Source: Erythroxylum novogranatense (taxonomy: Eukaryota; Streptophyta; Magnoliopsida; Malpighiales; Erythroxylaceae). From it: 64,000 nt of DNA. Shown piece by piece: positions 21,498 to 33,387 of this stretch. The position numbers and the translations under genes were made by a program. The stretch lies in the NCBI GenBank assembly GCA_029891385.1, contig CM057232.1, positions 65,533,824 through 65,597,823 of the forward strand. Direction: 5' to 3'. The notes below the pieces were generated by a model that saw nothing but the letters and a program-made list of their open reading frames with translations, ran no database searches and was not told the DNA's origin. The stretch's first letter is position 1, and the number at the start of each line of letters is the position of its first letter.

Positions 21498-22193
21498 CTA
21501 GTTGTTATAAGCAAACTCGACCAATGGCAAATGCTCATCCCAAGCTCCCTTGAAATCCATAACACATGCTCTGAGCATTCCCTCCAGTGTCCGAATGGTC
21601 CTCTCAGATTGACCATCCGTCTGAGGGTGAAATGCCGTACTAAAATGCATCTTAGTACCTAAAGCTTCCTGCAAGCTTCCCCAAAATCTCGATGTGAACC
21701 GAGGATCCCTGTCAGAAACTATAGAATCTGGAATTCCATGCAATCTCACTACCTCATCAATGTACTTCCTGGCTAGCACATGCAAAGAATCAGTCTGCTT
21801 GATTGCTAGAAAATGGGCTGACTTCGTCAACCGATCCACTATAACCCATATGGCATCATGCTTCCTACTAGTCTTAGGCAAACCCATCAGAAAATCCATG
21901 GTTACTCTTTGCCACTTCCACTCAGGAATAGACAATGGCCTTAACTTGCCTGAAGGCGCCTGGTGTTCAGCCTTGACTTGCTGACACACAAGACACTTAC
22001 TGACATACTCTGCTACATCCCTCTTCATGGCCTTCCACCAGAAATGCTCTCTCAAATCTCTGTACATCCTGGTGCTACCTGGGTACATGGCATAAGGCAC
22101 ATTGTGTGCCTCATCCAATATCTCATCCTTAACCTCTCTGCTGTCTGGAATACAAAGTCTGTCTCCCACTGTCATAAGTCCATCATCTCTCAC
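21498..22193 (-). CDS. Integrase core of chromovirus A
   Basis: 231 residues open. A zinc-binding N-terminus shows H30 and the C67-x2-C70 pair; the second His of the usual HHCC set is replaced by Tyr (residue 37, in 'MYPGS'). The rve core has D100, D161 ('SDRDPRF') and E197 ('DGQSERTI') with D-x35-E spacing. It joins the RNase H ORF upstream after a stop/frame change at 22194 and would normally be part of one polyprotein. Confidence 0.88.
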   Translation of the reverse strand: MRDDGLMTVGDRLCIPDSREVKDEILDEAHNVPYAMYPGSTRMYRDLREHFWWKAMKRDVAEYVSKCLVCQQVKAEHQAPSGKLRPLSIPEWKWQRVTMDFLMGLPKTSRKHDAIWVIVDRLTKSAHFLAIKQTDSLHVLARKYIDEVVRLHGIPDSIVSDRDPRFTSRFWGSLQEALGTKMHFSTAFHPQTDGQSERTIRTLEGMLRACVMDFKGAWDEHLPLVEFAYNN

Positions 22194-22195
22194 TA

Positions 22196-22819
22196 CTACC
22201 TCAGAATATCCTCCCTAAGCTTGCTCAAACCTGCATCCTGAGCCTGCAACTCCCTAACCTTCTCCCTGAGTATAGGCCTCACTCTGAAAGTAGCTAAGAG
22301 GCAATCTGGTTCCTCCTGCTTCAAGCTTATCTTAAGCTTGGCCATCTCTTCCAATAAAGGAAGATACACTGTCTGAACATGGGCAAAAGAAGACTTTCTG
22401 CTCAAAGCATCCGCCACTACATTCGCTTTGCCTGGATGGTACTCAATCAACAAATCATAATCCTTGAGTAACTCAATCCATCTTCTCTGTCTCAAATTCA
22501 ACTCCTTCAGACTCAGTAAGTACTTGAGACTCTTGTGATCAATAAAGATCCTTGTTTGAACCCCATAAAGATAATGTCTCCAAATCTTCAAGGCAAAGAT
22601 CACTGCTGCTAACTCCAAGTCATGAGTCGGATAATTCAACTCATATTTGCTTGCTTGCTTTGAAGCATAAGCTATCACCTTATCTCCTTGCATCAATACA
22701 CAACCTAGACCCTTCCTCGAGGCATCACTGTACACTATATAGCCCTCATCACCAGAAGGCAAAACTAGCACTGGAGCACTTGTCAGCCTGCGCTTGAGCT
22801 CCTCAAAGCTCTTCCGCAC
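22196..22819 (-). CDS. RNase H domain of chromovirus A
   Basis: 207 residues. The gypsy RNase H set is visible: D32 in 'VYSDAS', E69 in 'DLELAAV', D94 in 'FIDHKSL', plus 'ADALSRK' at the end of the domain. It degrades the RNA of the RNA-DNA hybrid during reverse transcription. A 3-bp gap and frame change separate it from RT upstream (22820-22823), so the polyprotein is broken here. Confidence 0.88.
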   Translation of the reverse strand: MRKSFEELKRRLTSAPVLVLPSGDEGYIVYSDASRKGLGCVLMQGDKVIAYASKQASKYELNYPTHDLELAAVIFALKIWRHYLYGVQTRIFIDHKSLKYLLSLKELNLRQRRWIELLKDYDLLIEYHPGKANVVADALSRKSSFAHVQTVYLPLLEEMAKLKISLKQEEPDCLLATFRVRPILREKVRELQAQDAGLSKLREDILR

Positions 22820-22822
22820 TCA

Positions 22823-24301
22823 TCACCCATATAAACTTCGATTCTTCCTCAATAGCTTGGTCATCGGAGCAATTATCATGGAAAATCCTTCTACAAACCT
22901 CCTGTAGTAACCTGCAAGGCCCAGAAAACTTCTTACCTCTGTCACTGTCTTGGGTGCATGCCAACTTACTACTGCTTCAACTTTCCTCGGATCAACATGA
23001 ACACCATCCTGCGAAATCACATGTCTAAGGAAAGTCACCTCATAAAGCCAAAACTCACACTTACTGAACTTGGCATAAAGCTCTCTCTCCCTAAGAGTCT
23101 GCAATACAATCCTGAGATGCTCCTCATGCTCTTCTTCACTTTTAGAATATACCAGAATGTCATCTATAAACACTATGACAAACTGATCCAGAAACTCCCT
23201 GAAAACCCTATTCATAAGATCCATGAAAGCAGCTAGAGCATTGGATAAACCGAATGGCATAACCAAAAACTCATAGTGCCCATAACGGGTCCTGAATGCT
23301 GTCTTGCTCACATCAGACTCCTTTATCCTGAGCTGATGATAGCCTGACCTGAGATCAATCTTGGAGAAGACCCTAGCTTCCTGCAACTGGTCAAACAAAT
23401 CATCAATCCGTGGCAACGGATACTTATTCTTAATTGTTACCTTGTTGAGCCTCCGATAGTCAATGCACATCCGCCATGATCCATCCTTCTTCTTAACAAA
23501 CAGCACTGGTGTTCCCCAAGGAGACGAACTAGGCCTGACATACCCCTTCTCTAACAATTCCTCCAACTGTTCCTTAAGCTCCCTCAACTCAGCTGGAGCC
23601 ATCCTGTAAGGCAGGATAGAAATAGGCGCGGTTCCGGGAATCAAGTCAATGGCAAACTCGATTTCCCTCACCGGCGGCAAACCTGGTAACTCATCTGGGA
23701 ACACATCTGGGAATTCCCTCACAACTGGGAAATCCTCTAACTTCCCTTCATGCACATCGGCATCTACAACATGCGCCAAGAAAGCTTCACATCCTTGGCC
23801 TATCATCATTTCAGCTAACATAGCTGAAATCAGTCTTGGCGAAGGTATCTTCCTGTCTCCTCTGAAGATCACCCTCTCACCATTGCCCAGATCAAACTCT
23901 ACCTCTTTCTGACCACAATCCAGCTTGGCCAAATACTTCTCCATAGTATCCATCCCCAGGATAACATCTAACCCTCTAAGGTCTAGCGGTAGTAAGTCCA
24001 CTACCAATCTAGCACCATCTATGAAGAGCTCACACTGCTCATACACCTGACTAATCACCACATTCCTCCCTAGAGGAGTACTAACAATCAAAGGCCTATC
24101 CAAAGGCACAGAACTCTTACCATGCAATGCTATGCTAGCAGAAACAAAAGAGTGCGTGGAACCAGAATCAATCAACACAAATCTCATGGAATCAAATAAG
24201 CGAGCCATACCGTGACAACCTCGGTGTGTGTCGCAGCTTCCTCCCCGGTCATGGCAAACACTCTTGCCGGTTACCGACCCTTGGCCTTCTGGAGGAACAA
24301 T
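22823..24301 (-). CDS. Protease and reverse transcriptase of chromovirus A
   Basis: The open frame runs to 24379, but its first 26 codons are read from solo LTR F; the element's own part starts at 24301. Protease: '[10 protein letters not shown]' (D71-S-G). RT: '[19 protein letters not shown]', 'CIDYRRLNK', '[10 protein letters not shown]' and the catalytic FIDD at residues 404-407. Oddities: 'NALAAF' instead of the usual N-A-P-A-A-F, and 'FLRHV' where a Gly is expected. The gag-protease joint (24180-24301) is shifted in frame. Confidence 0.9.
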   Translation of the reverse strand: MVPPEGQGSVTGKSVCHDRGGSCDTHRGCHGMARLFDSMRFVLIDSGSTHSFVSASIALHGKSSVPLDRPLIVSTPLGRNVVISQVYEQCELFIDGARLVVDLLPLDLRGLDVILGMDTMEKYLAKLDCGQKEVEFDLGNGERVIFRGDRKIPSPRLISAMLAEMMIGQGCEAFLAHVVDADVHEGKLEDFPVVREFPDVFPDELPGLPPVREIEFAIDLIPGTAPISILPYRMAPAELRELKEQLEELLEKGYVRPSSSPWGTPVLFVKKKDGSWRMCIDYRRLNKVTIKNKYPLPRIDDLFDQLQEARVFSKIDLRSGYHQLRIKESDVSKTAFRTRYGHYEFLVMPFGLSNALAAFMDLMNRVFREFLDQFVIVFIDDILVYSKSEEEHEEHLRIVLQTLRERELYAKFSKCEFWLYEVTFLRHVISQDGVHVDPRKVEAVVSWHAPKTVTEVRSFLGLAGYYRRFVEGFSMIIAPMTKLLRKNRSLYG

Positions 24302-24920
24302 TGTTAGACCCGAATATTTTTTAATGATATTAATCATGATAATTATGTGCTTATAGCTTAATTTGATTAAATTGGGCATAATATTGGATAATTGAGTTTA
24401 AGATATGATTAAATATGGTTTCAATAAGGGCTTAGAGGGTTAAATGGTGTAAGGACATTTTAGGAAGATTTCTTATGTTGGAATGGATTTGGGCTTAACT
24501 AAGGAGGGTATATTGGTCATTGTCCCATGCCTTAGGTTTAGGTTAAGAGAAAATAGAAAAGAGAAAAGAAGGAGAAGAGAAGAGAGGACGCCGTCGAGGA
24601 GAGGAAGAGAAGAGAAAGGAGATTTGACGTTTTCCGACAGATTCGAAGCTCATTTCGGGTAAGTTAGTTTCGTTTCTTCTTGGTTTGGTTAGGTTAAAAC
24701 CTAGAAAATGTTGAATATGGGAGAATCGACGATTTTAGGGTTTTAGGGTTGAAAACGGTGAGATTCCTTGGGTTGATGCGTTTGTGGTTGATTTGAAGTC
24801 TAGAATGGGTTAGAAATACCTTATGAGACTTGATGTATTGTTTAGATGCGTTGGTTTTGGTAAAGGGAAGAATCGTATTGGGTTCTCGCAGAATCTGGGT
24901 TTGGTCGGACTCAGACTGGG

Positions 24921-24987
24921 CGTCATGACGTGTAAATAATTTTACGATTATTCGTCGCGACATGTGGACGCAGGAGTCGTCATGACG
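24921..24987. repeat. Palindrome cluster in solo LTR F
   Basis: CGTCATGACG at 24921-24930 and 24978-24987, with CGTCGCGACA at 24953-24962 between them. Both spellings of the palindrome occur side by side here. Confidence 0.65.
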
Positions 24988-25937
24988 TGTGATATTTGTT
25001 CGCGCGGTGAGCCTTCGCAGTTAGCCGCCATGGCAAGTATAGGGTCGTTAAATCGCGACGAGCGTCTCTTCGTCTCGTGAGCCCCTTTTTCCTAAAAACG
25101 AGAATTGTTCATTTTTTGAGGATATCTTTTGGTATAGATGTCCGATTGAGGTGATTCCAGATTCGTTATGAACTAGAAATAAAAGGCTACAAGTTCTATG
25201 AGGTTGGGAAGTTCGGAATTAGCCTTGAAGGGTTCGGAATTGTAGGAGAAGATCGGATATAGATTTTAATGCTTTATTTTGGATTCCAAGCTTTGAATAT
25301 TTACTATGGATATTGATTAAATGGAACTTGGTTGTTTTAGGAAACCAAGCTGACCCGATTTCATCGCAAGAAGAAGGACATCAGTGAATCGGATTCTCGA
25401 GCGATCTTAGGTGGGTAATATATTTATAGTTATTGTGTGATTAGGCAATTTCTTGCCTATGTATGAATATATGTTATATGTTATGCATGTTTAAATGTGA
25501 TAGATAAATGACTTTTTGATTTCATATGAGAAGCATGAGAACATGATTTTAAGCATGTCATGCCTCGACTTCGGTCATGGCATTTTGAATAAATGAGAAA
25601 CATGAAAGTATACATATGACAATTGATTTTGAGCATGAATATATGCTTTTGTTTGGGCGAGAGTGGAACCATTTCGTTCGTCACGTGCACGTAGACAAGA
25701 GCCTTCTCCCGGCTGCCCGCTTGTGGCATATGAGATTCGAATGGACTCATTTCATTCAGGGTGTAAACTTCAGTTTCTCCCTTTTATTTCCATGGAACCC
25801 TCGAGCCATTGTGATGTGCATTGCATATGTGAATTGATCATTATGAAGCATACTTTGTGACATAATTATGAACTAATGACTTAATTGTATTGAATGCATA
25901 AATTGTTTGAGAACCATGTGAATGCTTGACTTACTAT

Positions 25938-25960
25938 CTATATATATATATATATATATA
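25938..25960. repeat. TA dinucleotide microsatellite
   Basis: An uninterrupted TA run inside solo LTR F. Confidence 0.85.
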
Positions 25961-26455
25961 CATTCATATCTTGGGATTTGTCTTTGTTGCCAATGGCTAT
26001 AATTATATTAGCCATCGAAATGTAGCTCAACCCATTATCTTTCCCTCCTCAAAAGTAACAGCCGACTGTTGATCTTGCGAGACATCGGAAACTTCGAGTC
26101 AATTAGCAGCTTTGCTATAAGTTCGTATTTTGTTGGGTCCTCCGAGCATACTCCCATGGAACATATTTCATGTATTTTGGTTTTAAACTATGTTTTGTAT
26201 TTCGTATGATGTTGAATCCTAATGGTATGAAATCTCCATGATTTCGGGGTCTTTAATTCCTAGCTGCGAATGTATGGCAATGTATGTGTGTATCGAACGA
26301 TCGTTTTGTGTATGTATGTATGTATGTTATGTGACTCGCCATTATGGTTATGTATAAATGTTGAGATCGGGTCCGCGGTTTAGGAGCTCGGCACAGGCGC
26401 GACCCGAGGGGCCACCTCGGGATTCGGGGATTCGGGGCCCGGGCCCAATAACAAT

Positions 26456-27663
26456 CTTCCTTGCAGTCCCAATCGCCTACCTCGATCGGTCCAGTTCCCA
26501 CTGCTCTGCACGCCTAGGAGCTCAAATCGTGACCTCTCTGGTCTCGGTGCCTGTGGACAATGCTTGGCTATATGCCCCTTCTCTCCGCATCTGAAACAAA
26601 CGCCAAGTGATCTGAGGCACTCTCCCTGGTGATGCTTCCCACACTGATCACATAACAGGTAGGTGAACCCGCTCCTTCCAGCTCTACCTGTGCCTCCCAC
26701 ATTAGAGGCTTGGCCTGAAACAACCCTGACCTGCTTGTTCCTGGTAGCCTCACTGCTACTCACTTCACTCTGACTATGAATGCTCCTCGTGCTCCTCTCA
26801 GGCAATGGAGCACTAGCACCCTTTATGAAACTCTGCTCCCTGTTCTTCCTCTTCTTGTTCGCTTCATTCCTGATGTTCTCCAGCTTCTCGGCCTGGAGAG
26901 CAGCATCCACCAACTGCTGGTAGTCATAGAAATTGTGAATCAGGACTTTCTCCATGATTCCCAAGTGAAGACCTCCCTCAAACTTGCGGCACTTGTCTTC
27001 CTCTGTTGCCACAATGTTAGCTGCATATCGTGAAAGCTGTGTGAACTTCAACTCATACTCGCTCACACTCATGTCCCTCTGCATAAGATTCAGAAACTCT
27101 CTGGCCTTCTCCTGCACATAGACCCTGGAAAGATACTTCTTCCTGAACACTTCCACAAAGTCCCTCCATGTCAGCACCGAAGGAACAACCTGACTGTGGG
27201 ACACTGGTTCCCACCAATGCAGTGCATCACCCTGTAACAAACTGACTGCATAATCCAGCCTATCCTCATCTGAGCATCTCATCTGAACTAGGACCCTCTC
27301 GGTCCTCTTCAACCAAGCTTCAGCCTCTTCTGGATTTGTAGTCCCACTGAAATCCACAGTCCCAAACTTTCGGAGCTTATCATACTGCCCACTCCTGTCT
27401 ACTGGAGCTTGCATCGGCATCTGCGATCCCTGTCCCATGGCATACGTGAAAGCCTGAGCAAAGGCTTGAAAGAAACTCGGATCCATGGGAGTTCCCTGAG
27501 GCATAGGAGGAGGCGAAGGAGGCACTTCTTGTTGCAAACTAGGTGCCTCTGAAATCGGAACAGAATGTGTCCCAGCATCCTGAGGAATATGGGATTTATC
27601 CGTACTCTCCTGAGGAGAATGAGATCGAGTCGTAGCTCCCCGAGTTCTCCTTCGAGGTGGCAT
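26456..27663 (-). CDS. Gag of chromovirus A, C-terminus cut by solo LTR F
   Basis: The start is placed at the MPPRRRTRG methionine (27663); an upstream Met lies at 27669. Basic N-terminus, Pro-rich stretch (residues 40-65), retrotransposon gag domain ('HWWEPV', 'FRKKYLSRVYVQEKAREFLNL', about 110-265), a lysine-rich linker, a partial CX2C...C segment (340-351), and a CCHC knuckle C358-C361-H366-C371. Gag packages the RNA. The frame is unbroken until 26456, where F is inserted; residues beyond that in the open frame come from F. Disruption sits between gag and protease. Confidence 0.9.
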
Positions 27664-27807
27664 CTTCACTCCTTGAATAGAAAACCATTGAGAACTTTAG
27701 TTCATGTAAGACACTTTTCAAAGTATGCAAAAACAGTTCCAATCGTGTAAAACAATGCAAGTAATTCCTTGAAAGCAATGTCATGCAGCCCTAGATCAAA
27801 AACCTAG

Positions 27808-27825
27808 GCGCTCTGATACCAAACA
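27808..27825 (-). other. Primer binding site of chromovirus A
   Basis: The minus strand reads TTTGGTATCAGAGC right after the 5' LTR end (GGGGTCCAACA), complementary to initiator Met tRNA. Confidence 0.85.
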
Positions 27826-30076
27826 TGTTGGACCCCGCTGCCGGAGCCCAACATCTGACATGAGAGCGTGGCGGGAAAACGTGAGATTTATACATTTAAA
27901 AGAAAAAGAAAAGCCCGCGGAAGGTTAATGGGCCTGCTGGAAAGTAAGTTTGAAACCCGCTTTCATGCATAATTTAAACAATCACATCCAAACATGCAAT
28001 TTAACGATTTAGAAAAGCAGACCATCGGAAGTTCAATGGACCCATCGTGAATAAACTCAAAACTTACTTTCATGCTCTAAAACATATCCAAATCCGTAAT
28101 TCATGTTCCAAAAGGTAATATCTCAAAACAATTTACAACTTTGAATTCAAGAGCTAAAAATCTAAAACACTCTTGAACCAATGATACTTGAAATGTAATT
28201 AGAGTCTTGTTTTCCAAAATATAACATTGAAAATAAACAAACATAATGAAATGAAAACGGGAGTGCTGCCGAAACTCGTGACTCACTCGATCTCCTGCTC
28301 ACACTGTATGGGGAGATTAGAGGGTGAGCTATGAAGCTCGATGGGAACATATTTATAATATAGCAATAAGCAAAAGTATTCAAAATATCTCATTGCCGTG
28401 ATACTTGCTGAAATCATAGTCATTGATCATGTATATGTCTTTGTCTTGAAAATGCTTGATTCTTGAACAAATCATGATGCATGGCACATAACAAATCATA
28501 ACACATAACATGATGGTTTGGGTGTCCAGGGTTAAGTGACGTCTACACATGCCATCGAAATGTTGATGTGTAGGCGTAGTTTCGTGAGGAATCCTTGTGA
28601 AACCCCAATGCCCACAATCAGGCGCAAAGGGAGAAGCCTTTTCATGAGTCAATTTGCACTTGAATATCGTGAGGGACACCACAAACCCACATAAGTATGC
28701 ATAATTCATGCTCATATAAACTTGTTTGCCAAACTGGCACTTGCTTGTAAACTTGTTTGTAATCTTGCTTGTCTTGTATTTCGTAAAACTTGAATTCATG
28801 TACTTGTATTCGTGAAAGGAGAACACTCCTTTGTGAAAATCTTGATAATAATCATGAATGCAAATTACAATGCAGAATATAATCATTCATAGTAGTATGC
28901 AATGCGATCGTGGATGATGTAATGTAAATGCATGAGATCTTGCTTGATTTGAACTAAACAATGAGTACTTAATTACTCTATTATAAACATGAACCCACCT
29001 GAATTCCTTGCTTGTCTTGCCTAGGAATGAGTTTCCTCTTGAGCCTCTTGATCCTTTTGCCTCTCTTGATTTCCTAAAATAAGAACCAAAATCTTATTCA
29101 AAATCTCATGTTGAAACCATAATTCCATTCTTAACTTCCATCCGAAATTCCATATTCTTTGAAACCAATTCATAATTTTATCACTTCATAAGACTTGTAG
29201 ATCTATCTCTCTAGTTCACAACGCCTCTAAAATCACCCGAAAAGGACTTCTGTAGCAAAAGATATGATCAAAACACTAAAATACTTCATTGGAAAACGCC
29301 TCGCCATGACGAGGCTCGCTCATGACGACAAGCGGCTCAACCTGCCAAGGCGTCTGGCCCTAACATGTCATGGCGTCATGGCCCTTCCTTCATACGTCAT
29401 GGCGTCAGGCTTGGCACGTCGAGACGTGCGGACGGGAGGGACGACTCCCAAACCAGACTTCCTCCATTTTCAACCTTACAACCTTCCCTTACTCAACTAC
29501 AACACATCCAATCCATAAATCAAGCTATATACTACCATTCTGAACTTATTCTAACACCAAAAACATCAAAAACACAACAACCCAAGCAAATCTACAAAAG
29601 TTCACCGTAAACCCTAACTTCACCGATTTCTACTCATTTCCAGCAAAATAAAGGTTCAATCCAACTCAAATTAAGATAAAAGAGTTAATCTTACCTTAAG
29701 AATGCTTGAAATCTGTCGGAAAACACCTGAAACTAGCTTCCTCTTCTTCTCCCTCACTCTGCCGACGATGCTCTTCTCTTCTCTTCTTTCTATTTCTTCT
29801 TCCTTTTCTTTTTCCTTTCTTTAATTTCTTAAACCTACAAGATAGGGCAAAGACTATAATGCCCCTCCATACAAGCATAAAACCTCTTACCCTTAAGTGT
29901 CTTGCCCATTTTGCCCTCAACATTTCTACTTTTTCATAAATATTACTCCATACTAAACTCAATAATTCTAATTTTCCACTAATAATTTCATTAAAATCAA
30001 ACTAAACCATAAATCATAAATCAAAATAAATCCATAGTTAATAACTTCAAGAAAACAAAAAATTTGGGGCCTAACA
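27826..30076 (-). mobile_element. 5' LTR of chromovirus A
   Basis: 2,251 bp, TGTTGGACCCC...CCTAACA on the + strand. Collinear with the split 3' LTR, with B, and with the reverse complement of 58918-61249. Palindromes lie around 29302-29425. On the transcribed (minus) strand there is a donor-like AAG|GTAAG at about 29694, an acceptor-like TTTTAG at about 29074 and a second donor CAG|GTGGGT at about 28998. Confidence 0.9.
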
Positions 30077-30393
30077 CACTTTGTGTAATTGTGAGCTTGC
30101 CTATCGTGAGACCAATTATTACAAATTGTTGTTGTGATGTTGTTATTGGGCATATATTAGATACTATGTTAATGATGCACTTATCTTATCTGTTTATCTT
30201 TATCAATGTGGTTTCTAATGTTTTGTTTAATTCATTAAATTATGTCTTTAAAGTTTTCAATATCCTATCAATATTAGCTTTATGACATAGTTTAATGTTC
30301 TAGGTGATCTGTGTTGTAATTCGAGACCCTTATGTAAGATTGCAATTGCATGAGAACCTAGCTATGTTGTTTGCCCAATTATGCTAGTTGTTG

Positions 30394-31187
30394 ATGCATT
30401 TGCTAAATCTCCCTAATTTGTATCAATTTCTAGCTTTGAATTCTTTGATTAAGCTGAATGGGACCAATTAGGAGGACTGGCTTGAATCTTTGAACCTATT
30501 TTTGACGGTTTCTAATGTTGATGTTGCTCTCATTGAGGATGAGTCTGCACAACCCACTGCTGAGTCTTCCACTACAGATAGAGCTAAATATGATAAGTGC
30601 ATTCGTTCTAACATGGTTTCTTTGATGACCATCAAGTACATAATGGAGAAGACCATTAAAGAGAGCATCATAGAAACTGATAATTCCAAAAATTATCTCA
30701 AGGTTTTTGGTGAAAAATTCCAGAAGTTTGATAAGACTGAAATGTCTAATTACTTGTCTTTATTGTCTAAGACCAAGTATGATGGTGTGGGTGGTATTCT
30801 TGAGCATGTTATGAAACTTGTGAACTGATATAACAAGTTGAAGGCCATGAAAGTTAAGCACATAGGAGTAGTTTCCTTGAACTTGAGTAGTGGACATGAT
30901 TTGCTTTTGAAAGATACTATTTATGTGCCTTCTATGAGAAGGAATTTGATTTCAGTTTCTGTTTTACACAATTGTGGATACATTTTTCATATAATCAATA
31001 ATGGAATTGCTTTGTATTATGATTTTACTGTTATTGGTTCTGCAATTATGAATGATGGATTGCTTATTCTAATTGCTAATTCTTCTTGTTTTGGTCGACC
31101 ACATGATGATGTAAATGCTGTTGTTGGAAAGAAACGTGGGAGAGTTGCTGAAAAATATTTTATGTTGTGGCATAAACGGTTATGACA
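30394..31187 (+). pseudogene. Gag and protease-end remnant of copia D
   Basis: From ATG 30394 the frame shows the LNGTN..EDW gag motif, but TAG at 30469 interrupts it. The main open part (30490-30828) is a UBN2-type gag fragment. A further piece (30838-31185) matches the end of copia protease and pre-integrase ('YVPSMRRNLISVSVL', 'WHKRL'). The zinc knuckle and protease active site between them are missing, so an internal deletion is likely. Confidence 0.75.
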
Positions 31188-31192
31188 TATCT

Positions 31193-33382
31193 TGTTGGAC
31201 CCCGCTGCCGGAGCCCAACGTCTGACATGAGAGCGTGGCGGGAAAACGTGAGATTTATACATTTAAAAGAAAAAGAAAAGCCCGCGGAAGGTTAATGGGC
31301 CTGCTGGAAAGTAAGCTTGAAACCCGCTTTCATGCATAATTTAAACAATCACATCCAAACATGCAATTAACGATTTAGAAAAGGAGACCATCGGAAGTTC
31401 AATGGACCCATCGTGAAACTTTCATACTTTTAAACATATTCATAATTCATGCTCCAAAGAAGAGTTTCATAAAGCCTTACGAATTATCTCAAATCAAATT
31501 ACAACTTTGAGTTCAAGAGCCAAAAGTATAAAACACTCTTGAACCAATGATACTTGAAATGAAACTAAAGTCTTGGAACATAATCAAACATATGAAATGA
31601 AAATAGAGTGTTGCGAAACTCGTGACTCACTCGATCTCCGGCTCACACCGTATGGGGAGATTGGAGGGGGTGAGCTATAAAGCTCGTGGGAACATATTTA
31701 TAATATCGTAATAAGCAAAAATTTCAAAACTATCTCATTGTCGTAATACTTGCTGAAATCATGATACTTGAGCATGTATGAGTCATTTTTTTGAAAAATA
31801 CTTGATTCTTGAAATAATTCATGATGCATGTCACATAACAAAACATAGCACATAACATGATGGTTTGGGTGTCCCGGGTTCGTGACGTACTACACATGCC
31901 ATCAAAATGTTGATGTGTAGACGTAGTTTCATAAGGGAATCCTTGTGGGATAACCACGTGCCCACAGTCAGGCAAAGGAGAAGTCTTTTCGTGAGTCAAT
32001 GTGCACTTGACTATCGTGAGGGACACCACAAACCCACATAAGTATGCATAATTCATATTCTTGTAAACTTGTTTGCCAAACTGGCACTTGCTTGTAATCT
32101 TGCTTGTAAACTTGCTGGTAATGTATTTCGTAATACTTGAATTCATGTACTTGTATTCGTAAAAAGGAGAACACTCTTTTGTGAAAAATCTTGATAATAA
32201 TCATGAATGCAAAACACATAGCAGAAAATAATCATTCATGGTAGTATGCAATGCGATCGTGAATGATGTAATATAAATGCATGAGATCTTGCTTGATTTG
32301 AACTAAACAATGAGTACTTAGTTACTTTATTATAAACATGAACCCACCTGAATTCCTTGCTTGTCTTGCCTAGGAATGAGTTTCCTCTTGAGCCTCTTGC
32401 CTCTCTTGATCTCCTAAAATAAGAACCAAAATCTCATTCAAAATCTCATGTTGAAACCATAATTCCATTCTTAACTTCCATCCGAAATTCCATATTCTTA
32501 GAAACCAATTCATAATTTCATCACTTCATAAGACTTGTATATCTATCTCTCTAGTTCACAACGCCTCTAAAATCACCCCAAAAGGACTTCTGTAGCAAAA
32601 GATATGATCAAAACACTAAAATAAATCCATTCTAAAAAATTGGGCTCGCCGCGACGAGAGGCTGGCTCATGCATGGCGTGTGAGTCTTTATGACGTCATG
32701 GCGTCGTGCGTGCCTCATGACGTCAAGGACGTGAGGTCGGGAGCTTCGTCTTCCCGAACCCAGATCCACCATTTTCAACCTCAAAAAACCTTCCATTCTC
32801 AACTACAACACATCTAAACCATAACCCAACTCATATACTCCCATTCTAAGCTCAAAAACATCAACAAAAACACAAACCCAAGCAAATCTAGAAATCTTCA
32901 CCATAAACCCTAACTCCACGATTTCTCCTTCAATCCAGCAAAACAAAGGTTAGATTCAACCTAAACAAGAGTAGAAGAGTATAACTTACCTTAAGGATGC
33001 TTGAAATCTGTCGAAAATCCTCAAACCTAAGCTTTCTCTTTTTTCCTCTTCTTCCTCTCCTCTCACTGCCGACTCTCTCCTTCGTTTCTCTTCTTTCTAT
33101 TTCTTCTTCCTTTTCTTTTTCCTTTCTTTAATTTCTTAAACCTACAAGATAGGGCAAAGACTATAATGCCCCTCCATGCAAGCATAAAATCTCTTACCCT
33201 TAAGTGTCTTGCCCATTTTGCCCTCAACATTTCTACTCTTTCATAAATATTACTCCATACTAAACTCAATAAATTCTAATTTTCCACTAATAATTTCATT
33301 AAAATCAAACTAAACCATAAATCATAAATCAAAATAAATCCATACTTAATAACTTCAAGAAACAAAAATTTGGGGCCTAACA
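31193..33382 (-). mobile_element. Solo LTR B of the A family, TSD TATCT
   Basis: TATCT at 31188-31192 and 33383-33387. 2,190 bp, TGTTGGACCCC...CCTAACA, aligned along its length with both LTRs of A. No internal sequence. It interrupts the pre-integrase region of D. Palindrome-like units (CGTCATGGCG and relatives) lie near 32645-32735. Confidence 0.92.
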
Positions 33383-33387
33383 TATCT

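Larger units (their letters stand above)
24302..26450 (+). mobile_element. Solo LTR F inside chromovirus A, TSD ACAAT
   Basis: ACAAT at 24297-24301 and 26451-26455 flank it exactly, and gag and pol of A lie on either side. It starts TGTTAGACCCG, like the LTRs of G and A, and ends GGGCCCAATA (CA changed to TA). About 2.15 kb, no ORF of note. It contains palindromes at 24921-24987, a TA microsatellite near 25938-25960, and a splice-like layout shared with the other LTRs (donor 24659, acceptor 25340, donor 25411). It is related to but diverged from the A/B/G family. Confidence 0.85.
9090..30076 (-). mobile_element. Ty3/gypsy chromovirus A (Tekay/Del-like), complete, TSD CACTT
   Basis: Exact 5-bp repeats CACTT at 9085-9089 and 30077-30081 flank it. 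In its own sense (minus strand) it runs 5' LTR (27826-30076), Met-tRNA primer site, gag, protease, RT, RNase H, integrase, chromodomain, purine tract, 3' LTR (9090-20820, split). Without inserts E and F it is about 9.4 kb. The RT-RNase H-integrase order plus a C-terminal chromodomain places it among chromoviruses. Long (2.25 kb) LTRs and the LSYEEIPVAILD-like chromodomain lead-in resemble the Tekay/Del group; that last point is from family knowledge. Reading frames are largely preserved, so A is younger than D. Confidence 0.92.

Noticed and set aside
27808..27825. tRNA-like sequences
   Set aside because: All hits (here and at 8221, 18535, 47695, 55066, 61250) are short complements of the tRNA 3' end acting as primer sites; no cloverleaf was found.
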